A stretch of 64,000 nt of DNA from Nomia melanderi (GCF_051020985.1 NW_027475140.1:1-64000), one strand, 5' to 3'. Positions 1-10,434 are shown, numbered from the stretch's first letter. A program made the numbers and translations. Notes: generated by a model not told the origin, from the sequence alone.

Positions 1-269
1 TTAATCTGAGTGAAATTCCGTATTTTGGATGACGAAACTACGGAAACCTGCAAAAAACGTCGTAAAACAGCGAAAACACGCAAAAACTGCATAAAAACGG
101 CGTAAAACAGCGAAAACACGCAAAAACTGCAGAAAACGACGTAAAACAGCGAAAACACGCTAAAACTCCACTAAAACGGCAGAAAACGGCGAAAAGAGCA
201 GAAAAACGCAAAAGCTTAACCAAAAGGAAGTACGCGAGTTGAAACTGATGAAAACAACTAAAATGCAGG
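1..269 (+). repeat. Array 1 unit 1 (269 bp)
   Basis: A complete unit by this phasing, although the array continues to the left. It is 269 bp because one A is added in the A run at 93-97, after the first subrepeat. The HindIII site AAGCTT lies at 212-217. Confidence 0.95.
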
Positions 270-538
270 TTAATCTGAGTGAAATTCCGTATTTTGGATG
301 ACGAAACTACGGAAACCTGCAAAAAAACGTCGTAAAACAGCGAAAACACGCAAAAACTGCATAAAACGGCGTAAAACAGCGAAAACACGCAAAAACTGCA
401 GAAAACGACGTAAAACAGCGAAAACACGCTAAAACTCCACTAAAACGGCAGAAAACGGCGAAAAGAGCAGAAAAACGCAAAAGCTTAACCAAAAGGAAGT
501 ACGCGAGTTGAAACTGATGAAAACAACTAAAATGCAGG
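270..538 (+). repeat. Array 1 unit 2 (269 bp)
   Basis: This unit has a seven-A run at 321-327 where the other units have six (five in the last unit), which accounts for its extra base. Otherwise it follows the consensus. Confidence 0.95.
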
Positions 539-806
539 TTAATCTGAGTGAAATTCCGTATTTTGGATGACGAAACTACGGAAACCTGCAAAAAACGTCG
601 TAAAACAGCGAAAACACGCAAAAACTGCAATAAAACGGCGTAAAACAGCGAAAACACGCAAAAACTGCAGAAAACGACGTAAGACAGCGAAAACACGCTA
701 AAACTCCACTAAAACGGCAGAAAACGGCGAAAAGAGCAGAAAAACGCAAAAGCTAACCAAAAGGAAGTACGCGAGTTGAAACTGATGAAAACAACTAAAA
801 TGCAGG
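539..806 (+). repeat. Array 1 unit 3 (268 bp, HindIII site lost)
   Basis: Two compensating single-base changes keep the length at 268. One A is added after CTGCA near 630. One T is lost from AAGCTT near 752, which destroys the HindIII site. A substitution in the third subrepeat near 682 changes TAAAAC to TAAGAC. Confidence 0.94.
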
Positions 807-1074
807 TTAATCTGAGTGAAATTCCGTATTTTGGATGACGAAACTACGGAAACCTGCAAAAAACGTCGTAAAACAGCGAAAACACGCAAAAACTGCATAA
901 AACGGCGTAAAACAGCGAAAACACGCAAAAACTGCAGAAAACGACGTAAAACAGCGAAAACACGCTAAAACTCCACTAAAACGGCAGAAAACGGCGAAAA
1001 GAGCAGAAAAACGCAAAAGCTTAACCAAAAGGAAGTACGCGACTTGAAACTGATGAAAACAACTAAAATGCAGG
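807..1074 (+). repeat. Array 1 unit 4 (268 bp)
   Basis: Consensus length, with a G-to-C change at 1043 in the non-subrepeat part. I used this unit to count A-tracts. Confidence 0.95.
858..1030. other. Helically phased A-tracts (predicted curved DNA), representative unit 4
   Basis: Unit 4 contains 18 runs of four to six A on the plus strand between 858 and 1030. The first starts at 858 and the last at 1027, so the mean spacing is 169/17, about 9.9 bp. Within the 39-bp subrepeat the spacings are 9, 9, 11 and 10 bp. A-tracts of at least four bases spaced near the helical repeat are an established cause of intrinsic curvature. The pattern recurs in all twelve units. The curvature is inferred, not measured. 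Confidence 0.8.
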
Positions 1075-1342
1075 TTAATCTCAGTGAAATTCCGTATTTT
1101 GGATGACGAAACTACGGAAACCTGCAAAAAACGTCGTAAAACAGCGAAAACACGCAAAAACTGCATAAAACGGCGTAAAACAGCGAAAACACGCAAAAAC
1201 TGCAGAAAACGACGTAAAACAGCGAAAACACGCTAAAACTCCACTAAAACGGCAGAAAACGGCGAAAAGAGCAGAAAAACGCAAAAGCTTAACCAAAAGG
1301 AAGTACGCGAGTTGAAACTGATGAAAACAACTAAAATGCAGG
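1075..1342 (+). repeat. Array 1 unit 5 (268 bp)
   Basis: Consensus length. It carries a private G-to-C change at 1082 in the opening motif. Confidence 0.95.
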
Positions 1343-1610
1343 TTAATCTGAGTGAAATTCCGTATTTTGGATGACGAAACTACGGAAACCTGCAAAAAAC
1401 GTCGTAAAACAGCGAAAACACGCAAAAACTGCATAAAACGGCGTAAAACAGCGAAAACACGCAAAAACTGCAGAAAACGACGTAAAACAGCGAAAACACG
1501 CTAAAACTCCACTAAAACGGCAGAAAACGGCGAAAAGAGCAGAAAAACGCAAAAGCTTAACCAAAAGGAAGTACGCGAGTTGAAACTGATGAAAACAACT
1601 AAAATGCAGG
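1343..1610 (+). repeat. Array 1 unit 6 (268 bp)
   Basis: A consensus unit; I noticed no private change. Confidence 0.95.
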
Positions 1611-1879
1611 TTAATCTGAGTGAAATTCCGTATTTTGGATGACGAAACTACGGAAACCTGCAAAAAACGTCGTAAAACAGCGAAAACACGCAAAAACTGC
1701 ATAAAACGGCGTAAAACAGCGAAAACACGCAAAAACTGCAGAAAACGACGTAAAAACAGCGAAAACACGCTAAAACTCCACTAAAACGGCAGAAAACGGC
1801 GAAAAGAGCAGAAAAACGCAAATGCTTAACCAAAAGGAAGTACGCGAGTTGAAACTGATGAAAACAACTAAAATGCAGG
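1611..1879 (+). repeat. Array 1 unit 7 (269 bp, HindIII site lost)
   Basis: One A is added in the A run of the third subrepeat near 1752. An A-to-T change turns AAGCTT into ATGCTT near 1823, removing the HindIII site. Confidence 0.95.
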
Positions 1880-2148
1880 TTAATCTGAGTGAAATTCCGT
1901 ATTTTGGATGACGAAACTACGGAAACCTGCAAAAAACGTCGTAAAACAGCGAAAACACGCAAAAACTGCATAAAACGGCGTAGAACACCGAAAACGCGCA
2001 AAAACTGCAGAAAACGACGTAAAACATCGAAAACACGCTAAAACTCCACTAAAACGGCAGGAAAACGGCGAAAAGAGCAGAAAAACGCAAAAGCTTAACC
2101 AAAAGGAAGTACGCGAGTTGAAACTGATGAAAACAACTAAAATGCAGG
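1880..2148 (+). repeat. Array 1 unit 8 (269 bp, four-site variant haplotype)
   Basis: Carries four linked substitutions at 1983, 1989, 1996 and 2027. The same four recur in unit 10 exactly 538 bp downstream but are absent from unit 9. An added G near 2060 makes the unit 269 bp. Confidence 0.95.
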
Positions 2149-2417
2149 TTAATCTGAGTGAAATTCCGTATTTTGGATGACGAAACTACGGAAACCTGCA
2201 AAAAACGTCGGAAAACAGCGAAAACACGCAAAAACTGCATAAAACGGCGTTAAAACAGCGAAAACACGCAAAAACTGCAGAAAACGACGTAAAACAGCGA
2301 AAACACGCTAAAACTCCAATAAAACGGCAGAAAACGGCGAAAAGAGCAGAAAAACGCAAAAGCTTAACCAAAAGGAAGTACGCGAGTTGAAACTGATGAA
2401 AACAACTAAAATGCAGG
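2149..2417 (+). repeat. Array 1 unit 9 (269 bp)
   Basis: Private changes are TCGTAAAA to TCGGAAAA near 2211, an added T near 2250 and CCACTAAAA to CCAATAAAA near 2319. It lacks the haplotype shared by units 8 and 10 on either side. Confidence 0.95.
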
Positions 2418-2685
2418 TTAATCTGAGTGAAATTCCGTATTTTGGATGACGAAACTACGGAAACCTGCAAAAAACGTCGTAAAACAGCGAAAACACGCAA
2501 AAACTGCATAAAACGGCGTAGAACACCGAAAACGCGCAAAAACTGCAGAAAACGACGTAAAACATCGAAAACACGCTAAAACTCCACTAAAACGGCAGAA
2601 AACGGCGAAAAGAGCAGAAAAACGCAAAAGCTTAACCAAAAGGAAGTACGCGAGTTGAAACTGATGAAAACAACTAAAATGCAGG
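2418..2685 (+). repeat. Array 1 unit 10 (268 bp, four-site variant haplotype)
   Basis: Repeats the four linked substitutions of unit 8, at 2521, 2527, 2534 and 2565. It lacks unit 8's extra G. Confidence 0.95.
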
Positions 2686-2953
2686 TTAATCTGAGTGAAA
2701 TTCCGTATTTTGGATGACGAAACTACGGAAACCTGCAAAAAACGTCGTAAAACAGCGAAAACACGCAAAAACTGCATAAAACGGCGTAAAACAGCGAAAA
2801 CACGCAAAAACTGCAGAAAACGACGTAAAACAGCGAAAACACGCTAAAACTCCACTAAAACGGCAGAAAACGGCGAAAAGAGCAGAAAAACGCAAAAGCT
2901 TAACCAAAAGGAAGTACGCGAGTTGAAACTGATGAAAACAACTAAAATGCAGG
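2686..2953 (+). repeat. Array 1 unit 11 (268 bp)
   Basis: A consensus unit with no notable private change. Confidence 0.95.
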
Positions 2954-3254
2954 TTAATCTGAGTGAAATTCCGTATTTTGGATGACGAAACTACGGAAAC
3001 CTGCAAAAACCGTCGTAAAACAGCGAAAACACGCAAAAACTGCATAAAACGGCGTAAAACAGCGAAAACACGCAAAAACTGCAGAAAACGACGTAAAACA
3101 GCGAAAACACGCAAAAACTGCATAAAACGGCGTAAAACAGCGAAAACACGCAAAAACTGCAGAAAACGACGTAAAACAGCGAAAACACGCTAAAACTCCA
3201 CTAAAACGGCAGAAAACGGCGAAAAGAGTAGGAAAACGCAAAAGCTTAACCAAA
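2954..3254 (+). repeat. Array 1 unit 12: expanded and truncated terminal unit
   Basis: The last unit before the junction is 301 bp long. It has five 39-bp subrepeats (starting at 3014, 3053, 3092, 3131 and 3170) instead of three, which adds 78 bp. It lacks the last ~45 bp of the standard unit and stops after CTTAACCAAA. It also has private substitutions (CCGTCG near 3011 and AGTAGG near 3228). It is the most deviant unit, as expected at an array edge where few neighbours are available for homogenisation. Confidence 0.95.
3014..3208 (+). repeat. Run of five 39-bp subrepeats
   Basis: Consecutive copies start at 3014, 3053, 3092, 3131 and 3170, exactly 39 bp apart. They alternate between an ending in CATAAAACGG and one in CAGAAAACGA, so the 78-bp pair is what was duplicated. 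The fifth copy is the diverged form containing CGCTAAAACTCCAC that closes every unit's subrepeat run. Confidence 0.95.
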
Positions 3255-3258
3255 GTGG
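3255..3258. other. Junction between the two satellite arrays
   Basis: Array-1 sequence ends with CCAAA at 3254. From 3259 on, CGGTGGTTTTCTCGG matches the 175-bp monomer. The 4 bp between (GTGG) fit neither consensus and repeat the GTGG at 3261-3264, so they look like filler or a tiny duplication. No target-site duplication, transposon end or long shared homology spans the junction. Confidence 0.85.
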
Positions 3259-3360
3259 CGGTGGTTTTCTCGGCCCCTGGTGGTTCGAGGTCGTTCCCGC
3301 TCCACAGATGCATGCGACAGGGCCTCCTGCAGATAATTCACTTTGGTTTATTGCGCTATC
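3259..3360 (+). repeat. Truncated first 175-bp monomer
   Basis: The right-hand 102 bp of a monomer, beginning at monomer position ~74. It has private changes such as TTCGAGG for the usual TCCGAGG at 3284-3290 and a GATGCATGCGACAGG variant. These fit an edge monomer that is rarely homogenised. Confidence 0.92.
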
Positions 3361-6300
3361 TCTAATAGCACCCGAGATATCACCAGATATATATTGGATT
3401 TTCCCCTGACCCTGAGTGTCCGTCCCCATGAGACTGTGGTTTTCTCGGCGCCTGGAGGTCCGAGGTCGTTCCCGCTGCACAGATTCATGCGCCAGGGCCT
3501 CCTACAGACAATGCACTTTGATTTATTGTGCTATCTGTAATAGCACCCGAGATATCAGCAGATATATATTGGATTTTTCCCCGACCCTGAGTGTCCGGCC
3601 CCATGAGACGGTGGTTTTCTCGGCCCCTGGTGGTCCGAGGTCGTTCCCGCTGCACAGATTCATGCGCCAGGGCCTCCTGCAGATAATTGACTTTGATTTA
3701 TTGCGCTATCTCTAATAGCACCCGAGGTATCACCAGATATATATTGGATTTTCCCCTCAACCTGAGTGTCCGGCCCCATGACACTGTGGTTTTCTCGGCC
3801 CCTGGTTGTCCGAGGTCGTTCCCGCTGCACAGATTCATGCGCCAGGGCCCCCTACAGACAATGCACTTTGATTTATTGCGCTATCTGTACTAGCACCCGA
3901 GATATCACCAGATATATATTGGATTTTTCCCAGACCCTGAGTGTCCGGCCCCATTAGACGGTGGTTTTCACGGCCCCTGGTGGTCCGAGGTCGTTCCCGC
4001 TGCACAGATTCATGCGCCAGGGCCTCCTGCAGATAATTGACTTTGGTTTATTGCGCTATCTCTAATAGCACCCGAGATATCACCAGATATATATTGGATT
4101 TTCCCCTGACCCTGAGTGTCCGGCCCCATGAGACTGTGGTTTTCTCGGCCCCTGGTGGTCCGACGTCGTTCCCGCTGCACAGATTCATTCGCCAGTGACT
4201 CCTGCAGACAATGCACTTTGATTTATTGCGCTATCTCTAATAGCACCCGAGATATCACCTGATATATAATGGATTTTTCCCCGACCCTGAGTGTCCGGCC
4301 CCATGAGACGGTGGTATTCTCTGCCCCTGGAGGTCCGAGGTCGTTCCCGCTGCATAGATTCATGCGCCAGGGCCTCCTACAGACAATGCACTTCGATTTA
4401 TTGCGCTATCTCTAATAGCACCCGAGATATCACCAGATATGTGCTGGATTTTTCCCTGACCCTGGCAGTCCGGCCCCATGTGTCGGTGGTTTTCTCGGCC
4501 CCTGGTGGTCCGAGGTCGTTCCCATTGCACAGATTCTTGCGCCAGGGCCTCCTACAGACAATGCACTTTGGTTTATTGCGCTATCTCTAATAGCACCCGA
4601 GATATAACCAGATATATATTGGATTTTCCCCTGACCCTGAGTGTCCGGCCCCATGAGACTGTGGTTTTCTCGGCCCCTGGTGGTCCCAGGTCGTTCCCGC
4701 TGCACAGATTCATGCGCCAGGGCCTCCAACAGACAATGCACTTTGATTTATTGCGCTATCTGTAATAGCACCCGAGGTATCACCAGATATATATTGGATT
4801 TTTCCCTGACCCTGAGTGTCCGGCCCCATGCGACGGTGGTTGTCTCGGCCCCTGGTGGTCCGAGGTCGTTCCCGCTGCACAGATTCATGCGCCAGGGCCT
4901 CCTACAGACAATGCACTTTGATTTATTGCGCTATCTGTAATAGCACCCGAGATATCACCAGATATATAATGGATTTTTCCCCGACCCTGAGTGTCCGGCC
5001 CCATGAGACGGTGGTATTCTCGGCCCCTGGTGGTCCGAAGTCGTTCCCGCTACATAGATTCATGCGCCAGGGCCTCCAACGGACAATGCACTTTGATTTA
5101 TTGCGCTATCTCTAATAGCACCCGAGATATCACCAGATATATAATGGATTTTTCCCCGACCCTGACAGTCCGGCCCCATGAGACGGTGATTTTCTCGGCC
5201 CCTGGTGGTCGGAGGTCGTTCCCGCTGCACGGAATCATGCGCTAGGGCTTCCTGCAGACAGTGCACTTTGATTTATCGCGATATCTCTAATAGCACCCGA
5301 GATATCACCAGATATATAATGGATTTTTCCCCGACCCTGACAGTCCGGCCCCATGGAACGGTGATTTTCTTCGCCCCTGGTGGTCCGAGGTCGATCCCGC
5401 TGCACAGAATCATGCGCCAGGGCTCCCTGCAGACAATGTACTTAGATTTATTGCGCTATCTCTAATAGCACCCGAGATATCACCAGATATATGCTGGATT
5501 TTTCCCTTACCCTGACAGTCCGGCCCCATGTGTCCGTGGTTTTCTCGGCCCCTGATGGTCCGAGGTCGTCCCCGCTGCAAAGATTCATGCGCCAGGGCCT
5601 CCTGCAGATAATTCTCTTTGGTTTATTGCGGTATCTCTAATAGCACCCGAGATATCACCAGATATATATTGGATTTTCCCCTGACCCTAAGTGTCCGGCC
5701 CCATGTGACGGTGGTTTTCTCGGCCCCTGGTGGTCCTAGGTCGTTCCCGCTGCCCAGATTCATGCGCCAGGGCCTCCTACAGACAATGCACTTTGATTTA
5801 TTGCGCTATCTGTAATAGCACCCGAGATATCACCATATATATGCTGGATTTTTACATAACTTTGGGTGACGGATACCGAAAATCTGTAATTTTCTCGGCC
5901 CCTGGTGGTCCGATGTCGTTCCTGCTGCAGAGATTCATGCGCAAGGGCCTCCTGCGGACAACGCACTTTGATTTATTGCACTATCTCTAATAGCATCCGA
6001 GATATCACCAGATATATATTGGATTTTACCCTGACCCTGAGTGTCCGGCCCCATGAGACGGTGGTTTTCTCGGTCCCTGGTGGTCCGAGGTCGTACCCGC
6101 TGCACAGATTCATGCGCCAGGGCCTCCTGCAGATAATTCACTGTGGTTTATTGCGCTGTCTCTGATAACACCCGAGATATCATCAGATATATATTGGATT
6201 TTCCCCTGATCCTGAGTGTCCGGCCCCATGAGACTGTGGTTTTCTCGGCCCTTGGTGGTCCGAGGTCGTTCCCGCTGAACAGATTCATGCGCCAGGGCAT

Positions 6301-6685
6301 CCTACAGACGATGCACTTTGATTTATTGCGCTGTCTGTAATAGCACCCGAGATGTCACCAGATATATATTGGATTTTTCCCTGACCCTGAGCGTCCGGCC
6401 CCATGAGACGGTGGTTTTCTCGGCCCCTGGTCGTGCGAGGTCGTTCCCGCTGCACAGATTCATGCGCCAGAGCCCCCTGCAGATAATTCACTTTGGTTTA
6501 TTGCGCTATCTCTAATAGCACCCGAGATATCACCAGATATATATTGGATTTTCCCCTCACCCTGAGTGTCCGGCCCCATGAGACGGTGGTTTTCTCGGCC
6601 CCTGGTGGTCCGAGGTCGTTCCCGCTGCACAGATTCATGCGCCAGGGCCTCCTGCAGATAATTCACTTTGGTTTATTGCGCTATC
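3361..6685 (+). repeat. Junction-proximal block of mixed monomers
   Basis: Nineteen monomers drawn from several classes: ATATATTGG, ATAATGG and ATGCTGG forms are interspersed, as are GTGTCC and CAGTCC forms. I saw no long near-identical duplicate inside the block or elsewhere in the window. Many monomers carry private changes. This is typical of an array flank that recent amplification has bypassed. Confidence 0.7.
5811..5985 (+). repeat. Divergent GGTGACGGAT monomer 1
   Basis: The centre reads GGGTGACGGATACCG and AATCTGTAATTTTC in place of the usual GTCCGGCCCC and GAGACGGTGG. The length is still 175 bp and both flanks are ordinary. This is the only copy left of 16 kb and has private changes (ACATAACTTTGGG). 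Confidence 0.92.
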
Positions 6686-6739
6686 TCTAATAGCACCCGA
6701 GATATCACCAGATATATATTGGATTTTCCCCTGACCCTG

Positions 6740-7515
6740 AGTGTCCTGCCCCATGAGACGGTGGCTGTCTAGGCCCCTGGTGCTCCGAGGTCGTTCCCGC
6801 TGCACAGATTCATGCGCCAGGGCCTCCAGCAGATCATTCACTTTGATTTATTGCGCTATCTCTAATAGCACCCGAGATATCACCAGATATATAATGGATT
6901 TTTCCCCGACCCTGACAGTCCGGCCCCATTAGACGGTGATTTTCTCGGCCCCTGGTGGTCGGAGGTCGTTCCCGCTGCACAGAATCATGCGCCAGGGCTG
7001 CCTGCAGACAATGCACTTAGATTTATTGCGCTATCACTAATAGCACCCGAGATATCACCAGATATATGCTGGATTTTTCCCTGACCCTGACGGTCCGGCA
7101 CCATGTGTCGGTGGTTTTCTCGGCCCCTGGTGGTCCGAGGTCGTTCCCGCTGCATGGATTCATGCGCCAGGGCCTCCTACAGACAATGCACTTTGATTTA
7201 TTGCGCTATCTCTAATAGCACCCGAGATATCACCGGATATATAATGGATTTTTCCCCGACCCTGACAGTCCGGCCCCATGAGACGGTGGTTTTCTCGGCC
7301 CCTGATGGTCCGAGGTCGTTCCCGCTGCACAGATTCATGCGCCAGGGCATCCTGCAGATAATTCACTTTGGTTTATTGCCCAATCTGTAATAGCACCCGA
7401 GATATCACCAGATATATATTGGATTTTTCCCAGACCCTGAGTGTCCGGCCCCATGAGACGGTGGTTTTCTCGGCCCCTGGTGGTCCGAGGTCGTTCCCGC
7501 TGCACAGATTCATGC
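6740..7515 (+). repeat. 12-monomer-spaced duplicate, copy A
   Basis: Nearly identical to 8840-9615 at a spacing of 2100 bp (12 monomers). Rare shared markers are GTCCTGCCCC, GGTGCTCCGAGG and GCATGGATTCATG. One difference is CCATGAG here against CCATCAG at ~9380. Most of it also matches 27565-28340. Confidence 0.85.
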
Positions 7516-7772
7516 GCCAGGGCCTCCTTCAGATAATTCACTTTGGTTTATTGCGCTACCTCTAATAGCACCCGAGATATCACCTGATATATATTGGATT
7601 TTTCCCTGACCCTGAGTGTCCGGCCCCATGAGACGGTGGCTGTCACGGCCCCTGGTGGTCCGAGGTCGTTCCCGCTGCACAGATTCATGCGCCAGGGCCT
7701 CCTGCAGATCATTCACTTTGATTTATTGCGCTATCTCTAATAGCACCCGAGATATCACCAGATATATAATGG

Positions 7773-8414
7773 ATTTTTCCCCGACCCTGACAGTCCGGCC
7801 CCATTAGACGGTGATTTTCTCGGCCCCTGGTGGTCGGAGGTCGTTCCCGCTGCACAGATTCATGCGCCAGGGCCTCCTGCAGATAATTCACTTTGGGTTA
7901 TTGCGCTATCTCTAATAGCAGCCGAGATATCACCAGATATATACAGGATTTTTTCCTGACCCTGAGTGTCCTGCCGCGTGAGACTGTGGTTTTCTCGGCA
8001 CCTGGTGGTCCGAGGTCGTTCCCGCTGCACAGATTCATGCTCCAGGGCCTCCTGCAGATAATTCACTTTGGTTTATTGCGCAATCTGTAATAGCACCCGA
8101 GATATCACCAGATATATATTGGATTTTTCCCAGACCCTGATTGTCCGGCCCCATCAGACGGTGGCTGTCTTGGCCCCTGGTGGTCCGAGATCGTTCCCGC
8201 TGCACAGATTCATGCGCCAGGGCCTCCTGCAGATCATTCACTTTGATTTATTGCGCTATCTCTAATAGCACCCGAGATATCACCAGATATAGAATGGATT
8301 TTTCCCCGACCCTGACAGTCCGGCCCCATTAGACGGTGATTTTCTCGGCCCCTGGAGGCCGGAGCTCGTTCCCGCTGCACAGAATCATGCGCCAGGGCTC
8401 CCTGCAGACAATGC
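7773..8414 (+). repeat. Long-range duplicate source, part 1 (partner 26673-27314)
   Basis: Matches 26673-27314 at a spacing of 18,900 bp (108 monomers). The shared marker is an unusual monomer with ATACAGGATTTTTTCC and CTGCCGCGTGAG. Past 8414 the match breaks and resumes one monomer later. Confidence 0.87.
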
Positions 8415-8579
8415 ACTTAGATTTATTGCGCTATCTCTAATAGCACCCGAGATATCACCAGATATATGCTGGATTTTTCCCTGACCCTGACGGTCCGGAC
8501 CCATGTGTCGGTGGTTTTCTCGGCCCCTGGTGGTCCGAGGTCGTTGCCGCTGCACAGATTTATGCGACAGGGCCTCCCG

Positions 8580-9804
8580 CAGACAATGCACTTTGATTTA
8601 TCGCGCTATCTCTAATGGCACCCGAGATATCACCAGATATATAAAGGATTTTTCCATGACGCTGACAGTCCGGCCCCATGAGACGGTGGTTTTTTCGGCC
8701 CCTGGTGGTCCGAGGTCGTTCCCGTTGCACAGATTCATGCGCCAGGGCCTCCTGCAGATAATTCGATTTGATTTATTGCGCTATCTGTAATAGCACCCGT
8801 GATATCACCAGATATATATTGGATTTTTCACTGACCCTAAGTGTCCTGCCCCATGAGACGGTGGCTGTCTAGGCCCCTGGTGCTCCGAGGTCGTTCCCGC
8901 TGCACAGATTCATGCGCCAGGGCCTCCAGCAGATCATTCACTTTGATTTATTGCGCTATCTCTAATAGCACCCGAGATATCACCAGATATATAATGGATT
9001 TTTCCCCGACCCTGACAGTCCGGCCCCATTAGACGGTGATTTTCTCGGCCCCTGGTGGTCGGAGGTCGTTCCCGCTGCACAGAATCATGCGCCAGGGCTG
9101 CCTGCAGACAATGCACTTAGATTTATTGCGCTATCACTAATAGCACCCGAGATATCACCAGATATATGCTGGATTTTTCCCTGACCCTGACGGTCCGGCA
9201 CCATGTGTCGGTGGTTTTCTCGGCCCCTGGTGGTCCGAGGTCGTTCCCGCTGCATGGATTCATGCGCCAGGGCCTCCTACAGACAATGCACTTTGATTTA
9301 TTGCGCTATCTCTAATAGCACCCGAGATATCACCGGATATATAATGGATTTTTCCCCGACCCTGACAGTCCGGCCCCATCAGACGGTGGTTTTCTCGGCC
9401 CCTGATGGTCCGAGGTCGTTCCCGCTGCACAGATTCATGCGCCAGGGCATCCTGCAGATAATTCACTTTGGTTTATTGCCCAATCTGTAATAGCACCCGA
9501 GATATCACCAGATATATATTGGATTTTTCCCAGACCCTGAGTGTCCGGCCCCATGAGACGGTGGTTTTCTCGGCCCCTGGTGGTCCGAGGTCGTTCCCGC
9601 TGCACAGATTCATGCTCCAGGGCCTCCTGCAGATAATTCACTTTGGTTTATTGCGCAATCTGTAACAGCACCCGAGATATCACCAGATATATATTGGATT
9701 TTTCCCAGACCCTGATTGTCCGGCCCCATCAGACGGTGGCTGTCTCGGCCCCTGGTGGTCCGAGATCGTTCCCGCTGCACAGATTCATGCGCCAGGGCCT
9801 CCTG
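8580..9804 (+). repeat. Long-range duplicate source, part 2 (partner 27305-28529)
   Basis: Matches 27305-28529 at 18,725 bp (107 monomers), one monomer less than part 1. One monomer (about 8400-8580) is therefore absent from the right-hand copy. Shared markers include CTAATGGCAC, ATAAAGG and CATGACGCTGACAG. Confidence 0.87.
8840..9615 (+). repeat. 12-monomer-spaced duplicate, copy B
   Basis: Partner of 6740-7515. It is also part of the longer segment repeated at 27305-28529. Confidence 0.85.
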
Positions 9805-10434
9805 CAGATCATTCACTTTGATTTATTGCGCTATCTCTAATAGCACCCGAGATATCACCGGATATATAATGGATTTTTCCCCGACCCTGACAGTCCGGCC
9901 CCATTAGACGGTGATTTTCTCGGCCCCTGGTGGTCGGAGGTCGTTCCCGCTGCACAGATTCATGCGCCAGGGCCTCCTGCAGATAATTCACTTTGGTTTA
10001 TTGCGCTATCTCTAATAGCAGCCGAGATATCACCAGATATACATTGGATTTTTCGCTGACCCTGAGTGTCCGGCCCCATGTGACGGTGGTTTTCTCGGCC
10101 CCTGGTGTTCCGAGGTCGTTCCCGCTGCACAGATTCATGCGCCAGGGCCCCCTGCAGATAATTCACTTTGGTTTATTGCGCTATCTATAATAGCACCCGA
10201 GATATCACCGGATACATATTGGATTTTTCCCTGACCCTGAGTGTCCGGCCCAATGAGACGGTGGTTTTCTCGGCTCCTGGTGGTCCGAGGTCGTTCCCGC
10301 TGGCCAGATTCATGCGCCAGGGCCTCCTACAGACAATGCACTTTGATTTATTGCGCTATCTGTAATAGCACCCGAGATATCTCCAGATATATATTGGATT
10401 TTTCCCCGACCCTGAGTGTCCGGCCCCATGTGAC

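Larger units (their letters stand above)
1..3254 (+). repeat. Satellite array 1: 268/269-bp A-rich tandem repeat, 12 units
   Basis: Twelve head-to-tail units start at 1, 270, 539, 807, 1075, 1343, 1611, 1880, 2149, 2418, 2686 and 2954. Each opens with TTAATCTGAGTGAAATTCCG (one base differs in the unit at 1075). The base length is 268 bp. The 269-bp units each carry their own single-base insertion, mostly in an A run. Inside each unit are three 39-bp subrepeats starting CGTAAAACAGCG, followed by a decayed fourth copy. Most units contain one AAGCTT (HindIII) and one CTGCAG (PstI). The plus strand is strongly A over T: a 39-bp subrepeat has 21 A and 2 T. The array runs off the left edge. Nothing suggests coding: frames are repeat-derived and give only low-complexity Phe/Cys/Val-rich or Lys/Arg-rich translations. 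Confidence 0.97.
6686..9985 (+). repeat. Block rich in the GACAGTCC / ATAATGG monomer class
   Basis: Monomers reading ATAATGG, TTTCCCCGACC and GACAGTCCGG, often with CCATTAGACGGTGAT and GTCGGAGG, recur at about 6.9, 7.3, 7.8, 8.3, 9.0, 9.4 and 9.9 kb, mixed with GACGGTCCGG monomers. This class is concentrated here and at 26.5-28.1 kb. Confidence 0.8.

Noticed and set aside
1..3254. CRISPR array, because of short direct repeats
   Set aside because: There are no unique spacers: repeat and intervening sequence are both conserved from unit to unit, there is no leader or cas gene, and the 39-bp copies abut.
1..3254. Ribosomal intergenic-spacer subrepeats
   Set aside because: Short subrepeats are common in such spacers, but no rRNA sequence is present and the array borders another satellite directly.
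3240..3270. Transposon insertion at the array junction
   Set aside because: There are no terminal inverted repeats, poly-A tail, target-site duplication or transposase; only 4 unexplained bases.
3281..3292. GGTTCGAGGTC resembles a tRNA/SINE B box (GGTTCGANNCC)
   Set aside because: It exists only in the edge monomer; other copies read GGTCCGAGG. There is no A box at a suitable distance and no cloverleaf, so tRNA ancestry is unsupported.
38..3480. Overlapping open frames of 60-155 codons in array 1, some with Phe/Cys/Val-rich translations resembling membrane segments
   Set aside because: They recur at the repeat period, end at repeat junctions and are low-complexity translations of A-rich or T-rich DNA. 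No start context, domain or conserved stop supports a gene.
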